Source of the DNA: Erythrobacter sp. SCN 62-14
GTDB taxonomy: Bacteria; Pseudomonadota; Alphaproteobacteria; Sphingomonadales; Sphingomonadaceae
Assembly (NCBI GenBank): GCA_001724215.1
Contig: MEDW01000003.1
Span: 1 to 64,000, forward strand
DNA: 64,000 nt
Direction: 5' to 3'
The position numbers were made by a program, and so were the translations under genes. Numbering within the stretch: position 1 is the first letter of the stretch; every line of letters starts with the position of its first letter. Below, piece after piece: positions 57,394 to 64,000 of the stretch. The notes beneath the pieces were generated by a model. The model saw only the letters and a list, made by a program, of their open reading frames with translations, had not been told where the DNA came from and made no database searches.

Positions 57394-59440
57394 AAGTCCC
57401 TCCCTCATCCACGCGGCCCAAACGTTCCAACAGTTTTTGTAAGGCCAAATCGTCCCCATGACCAGCGCAGAGCGCCTCAACAATGGCGATTGCGCCCTGA
57501 GTGTCACGCCCGATCAGCCCCATCGCTTCGACAAGGCGGGCGCGGTCATGTGCAGGGAAATCGGGCGCAGGCTCGAACAGGTCAACCGGACGAGCGCGGC
57601 CGCGCAATTGCACCCGGCCCATAGGGCGCCACCAGTCGAGCCCGGATGCTTCGGCAAATTCGCGGCTTGCCATCACGCTTGAGGCCAATTGCTTGTTCGC
57701 AGCCTCCAGTCGGGCTGCGGTGTTCATGCTGTCGCCAAGGGCAGTGTACTGGATGCGCGTTGCCCCGCCGAAATTGCCGATCACCGCCTCGCCATAATGA
57801 AGCCCGACGCGGGTCTTGCCGATCGGCGGCAGGCTGGCATCCATGGCAGCGACTTCGGCACGGAAGGCCTCACCCGCCTGCCAAATTGCATAGCCTGCCT
57901 TTGCCGCGCGCGCACCATCATCGGGCCGGCTGATCGGCGCTCCCCAGAAGGCCACCACCGCATCGCCCACGAATTTGTCGATCACCCCGCCATTATCGAG
58001 CACCACCTGGCTCAGCATATCGAGATAGCGATTGAGCAAGGTTGCGACCATTTCCGGCTCGAGCGCATGGCTCATCTTGGTGAAGCCTTCCAGATCGCTG
58101 AACAGCACAAAAATGCTGCGTTTATCGCCACGCAATTCGAGCAGTTCTGGCTCCTCGATGATCGCCTGCGCAATGTCGCGTGGGATATATTTGCCAAGCG
58201 CACTTTGCGCGAAATTGCGGCTGGCTGCGCCCGATGCGCGCGCTGCAGCCGTCACGCCGGCAAAGGCGATGATCCATCCCGCCAGCCAGCCGACAGCCGG
58301 CAGGCCATAGGTGTCCACCCCGCGCGCCTCCAGCGCCCAAGGCAGACCGAGCAGCAAGGCAAGCAAACCCGCCAGCACCGGAACCAGCCGCCGCGCAGGC
58401 CATTCCAGCAGCGCAATCAGCGCAGCGCTTGCCACCACCAGCACCGCCATCAGCCATTTCAGCGCGGGCGAAATCGCACGCAGCGCCTTGCCATCCAGCA
58501 TCTGGGCGATGATATCGCCATGCACGGCCAGCCCTGCCGGACGCTGGCCACTGACCGACGTGAACGAGGTATCAACGCGGTCATAATCGACGATATCGCC
58601 GCCGATGAGAACATATTTGCCGGCAATCTGCTCAGCCAGAAAAGGCAGCACATCGGGATCGGGATCGGCGAACAGATCAATCTGCAAAGAGGCAAACAGC
58701 GGCTCATCAGCAAAGCGCGGGCGGCGATAGGCAATCGCACCGCCATAATCGGCAAATTCGCTCGGCAATTCAGCAGCGTCTTCCAGCATAGCACGGCCCA
58801 GCAAGGGCGGCAGACCCGGCGTTATCGGCGGCCACACCCGCGTCGCGCCAAAAGCATTGTCGAGCCGGATGCTCGCTGCGCGCGACCGCGTGCCCTCGAT
58901 CTGATCGAGGAATTCTTCCAAAAACATCTGCTGTTCGTAAACCAGATCGCTTTCATTGGTGGCGATGTTGGCATAGGCGACCGCAGTTGGCGTCTGCATA
59001 TCGCGCAGCGCGGCAATCAGCGCCTCGTCTTCATCCTGTGGCTGATCGAACAGGATATCGATCCCGATGGCTTTGGCATTCATCGTGTCCAGCGTGCGCA
59101 ATGCTGCCGCCAAGATCCCGCGATCCAAGGGCGAGCGTTTGCGCGCCCGGATCAGCGTCTGATCGTCATAGACCACCAGCACGATGCGATCATCTTGGCC
59201 CACCATCGGCGCGGTGAAGTAAGCACGCAAATCATAAAATGCGCGCTCTGCATCATTGGTCAGCGGAGTTGGCCCACCATTCTCACCGGGCAGATTCCAA
59301 CTGAAGCGTGCGACAAACAGCGCCAGCAGGATCAGCAGCATGGTTGCCACCAATTGCAGCGGTCCCGCCTCGCGCACATTGCGCCACCCACGCGCCACCA
59401 TGCGCAAGCCGTCGCGCGGGATCGTGGCCAAAGTGTTCAC
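57380..59440 (-). CDS. CHASE2-domain adenylate cyclase (class III)
   Basis: N-terminal CHASE2 (DDRIVLVVYDDQTLIRARKRSPLDRGILAAALRTLDTMNAKAIGIDILFD), three TMs, cyclase domain FSDLEGFTKMSH, GGVIDKFVGDAVVAFWGAP, YTALGDSMNTAARLEAANK. Confidence 0.92.
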   Translation of the reverse strand: MNTLATIPRDGLRMVARGWRNVREAGPLQLVATMLLILLALFVARFSWNLPGENGGPTPLTNDAERAFYDLRAYFTAPMVGQDDRIVLVVYDDQTLIRARKRSPLDRGILAAALRTLDTMNAKAIGIDILFDQPQDEDEALIAALRDMQTPTAVAYANIATNESDLVYEQQMFLEEFLDQIEGTRSRAASIRLDNAFGATRVWPPITPGLPPLLGRAMLEDAAELPSEFADYGGAIAYRRPRFADEPLFASLQIDLFADPDPDVLPFLAEQIAGKYVLIGGDIVDYDRVDTSFTSVSGQRPAGLAVHGDIIAQMLDGKALRAISPALKWLMAVLVVASAALIALLEWPARRLVPVLAGLLALLLGLPWALEARGVDTYGLPAVGWLAGWIIAFAGVTAAARASGAASRNFAQSALGKYIPRDIAQAIIEEPELLELRGDKRSIFVLFSDLEGFTKMSHALEPEMVATLLNRYLDMLSQVVLDNGGVIDKFVGDAVVAFWGAPISRPDDGARAAKAGYAIWQAGEAFRAEVAAMDASLPPIGKTRVGLHYGEAVIGNFGGATRIQYTALGDSMNTAARLEAANKQLASSVMASREFAEASGLDWWRPMGRVQLRGRARPVDLFEPAPDFPAHDRARLVEAMGLIGRDTQGAIAIVEALCAGHGDDLALQKLLERLGRVDEGGTYVLS

Positions 59441-59455
59441 CGCGCGCCGCCTCGC

Positions 59456-60505
59456 TCAGCGCGCCAGCGCCGCAGCACCATCCCCGACAATCGCGAAGGC
59501 CGACCAGTAGAAGGGGTGCGAGGTTTCAGGATCATCCATCAGATCCAGCTGCGAGCGGCGCAGTGCTGCTGCCGTGGTGCTCCCATCATCGGCAAACAGT
59601 CCGGAAATCAGTCGCTGCGTCGCGTTGAAATCATCAGGCACCGGCCAATGGCTTGCCAGCACGGTGCGTCCCCCGGCGCCCACAAAGGCGCGCACCAACC
59701 CATCAAGCGCGAAATCACCGCCGGTTGTCACACCAGCCTCGCGGGTTGCGCCAATTGTCGCGCTGCCCGCAGTGTCGCAGGCCGACAGGATCACCAGATC
59801 GGCATCAATCCTGAGGTTGAAAATCTCACCGAAAGTCAGCAGGCCATCGGAATCCCCTTGGCCAAAGGAGGTCAACAATGCCGGGCGTGGCGGGCATTTC
59901 GGTTGGGGGGCAGTGACCAGCCCGTGAGTGGCAAAATGCAGGATGCGGTAATCGGCCAGATCCTCCATCTCGCGGATGGCGCTGTCGGTGAATTCGCCGC
60001 GGGTCACCACCCGCGAGCCGTCTCCGAGTCTGCGAGCGGCAGCAAACAGTTCATCGGACTTGATCGGCCGTGCCCAGATATTGGGAGACCACAAGCAATT
60101 CTCCCCGCCTTCAAGCGCAGCCCGCGTGCGCGCACGAGTGATCTCCACTTCGCCCAGCGGTGCATTTTCGCCCAGTCCGAGATAGGGTCGCTGTGCGCTG
60201 GAACGCCGCGCGGCGCGCACATCACGAAACGCCGCCGGTGCAACCGCCGTGGTGATCTCGCTGCCGCGGCCCAGCCAGGCGATGCCGCGGAAATCATATT
60301 CATCCCCGCCGCGCGCGGTGCTCGCCTGCTTATAGCGCGCAAGGCTGGCATCATCGGTCACCAGCAGATTGATCGGCAATTTGAGCAAGGCACCATCGGG
60401 CTCGAAGATGATGTGGCGATGGCCGGGCAAGACCTCGGCGATCGGTGCAAACAAGCGCACATAAAGCTCGCGCGAGGCATCGACATCAAACGGATAGGTC
60501 AGCAC
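59456..60505 (-). CDS. CHAT-domain peptidase, C-terminal part (split gene)
   Basis: CHAT catalytic motifs YRILHFATHGLV and DLVILSACDTA; begins inside the CHAT fold (YPFDVDASRELYVRLFAPI). Confidence 0.85.
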   Translation of the reverse strand: MLTYPFDVDASRELYVRLFAPIAEVLPGHRHIIFEPDGALLKLPINLLVTDDASLARYKQASTARGGDEYDFRGIAWLGRGSEITTAVAPAAFRDVRAARRSSAQRPYLGLGENAPLGEVEITRARTRAALEGGENCLWSPNIWARPIKSDELFAAARRLGDGSRVVTRGEFTDSAIREMEDLADYRILHFATHGLVTAPQPKCPPRPALLTSFGQGDSDGLLTFGEIFNLRIDADLVILSACDTAGSATIGATREAGVTTGGDFALDGLVRAFVGAGGRTVLASHWPVPDDFNATQRLISGLFADDGSTTAAALRRSQLDLMDDPETSHPFYWSAFAIVGDGAAALAR

Positions 60506-62493
60506 CGCAAGGTCGTCACCAGCGTTTCGAGCTGCTGCGCGTTTGCATCGACTTGCCAGACCCGCGCAGCAGTCGGGGTAAGATAAAGCATATAGGCGTC
60601 CGGATCGAGCACCACGAGCTTCACATAGGCCTCATCGCTGCGCAGTGCGGCTTGCAGATCAGCGAGTGACACCGCACTGTCTGCAACCGCACGATAGCGG
60701 GGGTTTTGCGCCAGCAATTGCAACAATTCGCCCTGCTGCACCTCGAGTTGCGCAAGGCCAAGGCGGCGCTCCTCAAGCAATTGGAGCTGATCGGACGTGG
60801 GCTGCGCAAGCCCTTCCAATTGCTGCACGCCAAAGCGCGCCTGTTCGATGGCACGCGCCAGGTTGGTCACGCGGCGGAACAATTCGGCGGCCTCGTCGCT
60901 CCCCCCTGACAATTCGCGCGCAAGCACCGCCTGCGTCTGGGCAAGGCCGGAACGTTGCAGCAATTGGCTGGCGGTGAACAGATCATCGACGGCAGCTGCA
61001 TCGCTAATCCCACCATCAGCGCCAGCCAGCACCACAGCAAAATAGGGCTGCATCAGCGCCCGCAACGAGCCCAGAGGGCGGCCTTTGGCATCACGCACGA
61101 TCTGACGATAGAGCCCCAGCGCCTCGCTGCGCCGATTGCTGCGCGCGTAAAGCCCGGCCAGCTGCGCGCGCGCGCTGTCCCAAGCCGGAGAGCCGGGGTA
61201 GGCGGCGCCAACCAGCGCAATGGCTTGCCTGTGCAGGCCTTCCGCCTCACCCAGCCGCCCAGCGCGCTCGGCCATAGCGGCAAGCTCACCAAGCACCTGT
61301 GCGCGCAACCAGATGATCGAGGTCACTTGCCCGCCGCGCACTTCGGCAAGCGTGGTGTTGGCGCTCGTAAGGAAGCGCGCGGCCTCATCATTGCGACCAA
61401 CCTGCCCAAGCGCGGTGGCGCGCAGGTAATCGGCCTGACCATCAAGCAATTGGGCGCGTTCCAGCGGGGTCAGCGCATTGGCTAAGGCACCGCTCAACAG
61501 CTGCTGGTTTTCTGCGGCAAGCCGTCCTGCCAAGGCTGGTCCGATCGTCAGTTCGCGCAGCGCCTCAGCGTCGATGAAATCGCTCGCCAGCGGCGCTTCA
61601 AGGATGGTCAGGGCGCGCTCGGCTTGCTGCTGGTTAAGCGCATCAAGCGCTTCGTAATTGCGCTGCAAGCGGGCCAGAATGGGGCTATTTGCGCTTTCAC
61701 GGCGTGTCTGGACCAACAACCGCCGAGCCTCGATGAAATTGCCAAGATTGGATTGCTGCAAGGCCTGATTGAGCAGCGCTTCGGTGCCACTGCCATTGCC
61801 CGTGGTCGCAGCAGAGGCACCAAAAAACTCCGCTGCCTCGGCAAAATTGCCCGCATTGCTGCGACGATAGCCTGCGACCAGCGCCAGATCCGAGGCAATC
61901 GCGGCGGCCTGCTGGCGGGCAAAGCTGAGCGTGTCGGTAAGCTGGGTCAGCGGAATATCGACCGCGCCCGGTAAAACCCGATCATTCGCCAAGGAGGCAA
62001 GCCCGAGTTCAAGCGCCTTGCCATAGGCGGAAAGGCCGCTGGCGGCGTAAATGCGTCCCCCCGCTTCGCCGGCAAGAACTGCGGTGCGCAGCACGCTGCC
62101 CGGCGCGGTGCAATCAAGCCGCGCCAGATTGTCCAGCCTCGCCAGATCGCCATTGCCGCCGTCGCTGGCCAATGTGCAAACCGCATCTGCAGAAGCAAAA
62201 CGCCGCGCCGGATCGCCATCATTGCGGCCCTTCACCACCCACAGCGTGCCTACGGGCGCTGCGGCATCGCGGCAAATCACCGAATAGCGCCGGTCAAACA
62301 GCGCTGCGCCGGGTTCTGGTGCGATGATCTGCGCCTCACACAGTCCATTGCTGCCAATCGGGAAGGCATCGCGCAAGCTGATCGGGAGCTGGCTGGTGGT
62401 CTGGGCGCGCAGCGGCGCGTCAAGGCTCGCCGCAAAGCCGAGACAGGCAGCCGCAGCGGCGAGCACACGGACGAGCATTGCTGGTCTCTTCAT
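60499..62493 (-). CDS. TPR protein with N-terminal CHAT segment (5' half of split TPR-CHAT gene)
   Basis: Signal peptide, TPR-like repeats, then AYVKLVVLDPDAYMLYLTPTAARVWQVDANAQQLETLVTTLR-C-stop, the usual start of a CHAT domain. Confidence 0.85.
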   Translation of the reverse strand: MKRPAMLVRVLAAAAACLGFAASLDAPLRAQTTSQLPISLRDAFPIGSNGLCEAQIIAPEPGAALFDRRYSVICRDAAAPVGTLWVVKGRNDGDPARRFASADAVCTLASDGGNGDLARLDNLARLDCTAPGSVLRTAVLAGEAGGRIYAASGLSAYGKALELGLASLANDRVLPGAVDIPLTQLTDTLSFARQQAAAIASDLALVAGYRRSNAGNFAEAAEFFGASAATTGNGSGTEALLNQALQQSNLGNFIEARRLLVQTRRESANSPILARLQRNYEALDALNQQQAERALTILEAPLASDFIDAEALRELTIGPALAGRLAAENQQLLSGALANALTPLERAQLLDGQADYLRATALGQVGRNDEAARFLTSANTTLAEVRGGQVTSIIWLRAQVLGELAAMAERAGRLGEAEGLHRQAIALVGAAYPGSPAWDSARAQLAGLYARSNRRSEALGLYRQIVRDAKGRPLGSLRALMQPYFAVVLAGADGGISDAAAVDDLFTASQLLQRSGLAQTQAVLARELSGGSDEAAELFRRVTNLARAIEQARFGVQQLEGLAQPTSDQLQLLEERRLGLAQLEVQQGELLQLLAQNPRYRAVADSAVSLADLQAALRSDEAYVKLVVLDPDAYMLYLTPTAARVWQVDANAQQLETLVTTLRC

Positions 62494-62494
62494 C

Positions 62495-64000
62495 TCACTG
62501 CCCCCCTGCGCCGGCCGGACCAAAAACGCGATTGCCATAGGTCGATGCATCACCCCCGGTGGTCACCGGATCATCCAGCGGGCCATCTTCGGAAATGAGC
62601 GGCGCATCGATGAGGCTGGGGAAGTCCATCCCAAAGCGGCTGTCATCCTCTTGCTGGGACAGGACAATCTCCTCCGATTGCTCGAGCGGATCGAGCACCA
62701 CTGAAGCGTTTGTCACCGGCACGTTCGGAACCTGCGACGTCGTCGGCGGCGGCGGCGGCGGCGGTGGCGGCGGAGGCGGCGGCGGCGATGGCGGTGGCGG
62801 TGGCGGTGGCGGTGGCGGTGGCGGCGGTGGCTGAACAGGGACGCAATTCGTCCCGGTGATCAGGCAATCGTTGAATTCACTCGTATCCGAGTAGATCGTC
62901 TCGGGAATGCTGGCGAAATTGTAATCAACCTCTGCAAAAAACGCCTCACCGGTTACGAAACTGTTGGGCCCGGTCTGGCGGCGGCCATAGGCAAAGACAT
63001 CCAGCGGCGGGCCGGACAAGGGCGAAATCTGGGCGATCGACAAGCCGCCCTCACCCACCAGCAATCCGCCTTGCTCAATGCCCGTCATCCCGGTGTTGCG
63101 CACCAGCAGCGAGGTGACAACGCCGATATTGATTGCGCGCGCTGCGATATAGCCGAGCGGGTTATCGCTGCCCGCTGCGGCAACCCGCAGCACGTCATTG
63201 CGGCCTGCAAAATTGCGATCCAGCCGCAATTGTTCAATCAGCGCAAGATCTCCCACCCAGATATCGGCGGCTGTCATATTGAGAGTGCCGGAAGGAAGAT
63301 TCTCACTATCCGTCAATTGGATACCGCCGGGGGTCAAGACTTCGATCCGGTTATTGGCGGCAAGCGTGAACACATGGTCAACCCCCGCCGGTGTTACGGC
63401 GACCCCGCCCTCAACCCGGATCAGGCCGCCGGCTTGATCGGCACGCACCGCAAAGCTGTTGAAACCATTGGCAGCCGTTCCATCAATCGTCAGATCGCGA
63501 ATGACAATATCGGCGCGGTCAGGATCACTGCCGGTGATGCGCGGCCCGTTGAAGGTGAAATTGCGCACCTGCAGCTGGTCAAACTCGGCCTGAGTGAGTG
63601 TGAAGCCGGAGCCTTCGGTCGGTCCGCCAAGCACCGCCGAATTCACGGTTTCCAGCGAAGTGACATTCATGTTCTGCGCCGCGACCTGAACCTCGTCGCT
63701 GACAAACAGATTGCGCGAAGTCAGATCGATCGATGTCGCGCTGATGCCCAAGCGTGGCGGGCCATCGCCATCCAGAAAGATAAAGCCCTGCGAACGAATA
63801 TCAAAGGCTGGCCCGCCACTGGTCGGACCGCCGATAAAGCCTTCAAGGCCAAACATATCCAACTCGCCTGCCACAAGGCTGAAGTCACCCAGAACATCCA
63901 CGTTCAGCGCGTTGGCGATCGAGATGTCGCCGCCATAGGCCTCGATTGCTGATCCATCACCCAGCGAGCTCAGGATGTCGCCCAGAGCTGTTGCTGTGAT
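62495..64000 (-). CDS. Filamentous-haemagglutinin-like secreted protein, C-terminal part (5' end outside window)
   Basis: Beta-helix-like repeats (SLETVNSAVLGGPTEGSGFTLTQAEFDQLQVRNFTFNGPRITGSD...); polyproline tract; frame remains open to the window edge. Confidence 0.75.
   Translation of the reverse strand: MTATALGDILSSLGDGSAIEAYGGDISIANALNVDVLGDFSLVAGELDMFGLEGFIGGPTSGGPAFDIRSQGFIFLDGDGPPRLGISATSIDLTSRNLFVSDEVQVAAQNMNVTSLETVNSAVLGGPTEGSGFTLTQAEFDQLQVRNFTFNGPRITGSDPDRADIVIRDLTIDGTAANGFNSFAVRADQAGGLIRVEGGVAVTPAGVDHVFTLAANNRIEVLTPGGIQLTDSENLPSGTLNMTAADIWVGDLALIEQLRLDRNFAGRNDVLRVAAAGSDNPLGYIAARAINIGVVTSLLVRNTGMTGIEQGGLLVGEGGLSIAQISPLSGPPLDVFAYGRRQTGPNSFVTGEAFFAEVDYNFASIPETIYSDTSEFNDCLITGTNCVPVQPPPPPPPPPPPPPPSPPPPPPPPPPPPPPTTSQVPNVPVTNASVVLDPLEQSEEIVLSQQEDDSRFGMDFPSLIDAPLISEDGPLDDPVTTGGDASTYGNRVFGPAGAGGQ
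62740..62832. repeat. GGC/GGT trinucleotide tract encoding polyproline on the minus strand
   Basis: Long run of (GGC/GGT)n interrupted by GAT/GAG; translates on the minus strand as PPPPPPPPPPPPPPSPPPPPPPPPPPPPP. Confidence 0.95.

Noticed and set aside
60495-60510. Programmed -1 ribosomal frameshift site at the CHAT split
   Set aside because: No slippery heptamer or obvious downstream pseudoknot seen; kept only as one option, since error or coupled translation is equally possible.
57689-60586. 965-aa + strand ORF opposite the adenylate cyclase and CHAT genes
   Set aside because: Antisense shadow of high-GC coding sequence; composition (Arg/His/Gln-rich, no domain motif) is typical of a mirrored frame, while the minus-strand frames carry clear cyclase and CHAT motifs.
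62740-62832. GGC/GGT tract considered as CRISPR or other spaced repeat array
   Set aside because: No repeat-spacer periodicity; it is a coding polyproline tract.
1-64000. tRNA/rRNA genes, CRISPR arrays, prophage or transposase genes
   Set aside because: No rRNA or tRNA sequence, no repeat-spacer array, and no integrase/transposase ORF recognised; absence judged by eye only.

Overview
64 kb window from a GC-rich alphaproteobacterium, most likely an aerobic anoxygenic phototroph of the Erythrobacter/Sphingomonadales type (inferred from gene content and order). Left end (1-8.1 kb): the end of a photosynthesis gene cluster, bchM(partial)-lhaA-puhA-puhB-puhC-orf-acsF-puhE-hemA-cycA-like cytochrome. 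8.3-21 kb: mostly housekeeping genes, plus a type-I-secretion-like operon whose ABC ATPase domain appears to have lost all its catalytic motifs. 21-32 kb: a FixK/FNR-type regulator with two perfect TTGAT-N4-ATCAA boxes, the complete ccoNOQP-ccoGHIS cbb3 oxidase locus and hemN. 32-40 kb: gdhA, two two-component systems, a putative iota-carbonic-anhydrase-like lipoprotein, and two related palindromic repeats. Most novel region (40-64 kb): two convergent gene blocks that look like an undescribed cyclic-nucleotide-linked trans-envelope redox system. They encode an FAD/2xcNMP-binding/4x[4Fe-4S] fusion, a bis-heme cytochrome-b-like membrane protein, a forkhead-associated-TM-decaheme cytochrome and a CpdA-like phosphodiesterase. 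Converging on these are a CHASE2-adenylate cyclase, a FecR-like protein, a split TPR-CHAT protease, a filamentous-haemagglutinin-like exoprotein, a c554-like multihaem protein, a double HbpS/GlcG lipoprotein, an outer-membrane beta-barrel and a 1363-aa decaheme LVIVD-repeat protein. All functional assignments come from reading motifs and protein sequence by eye; no database search was run.
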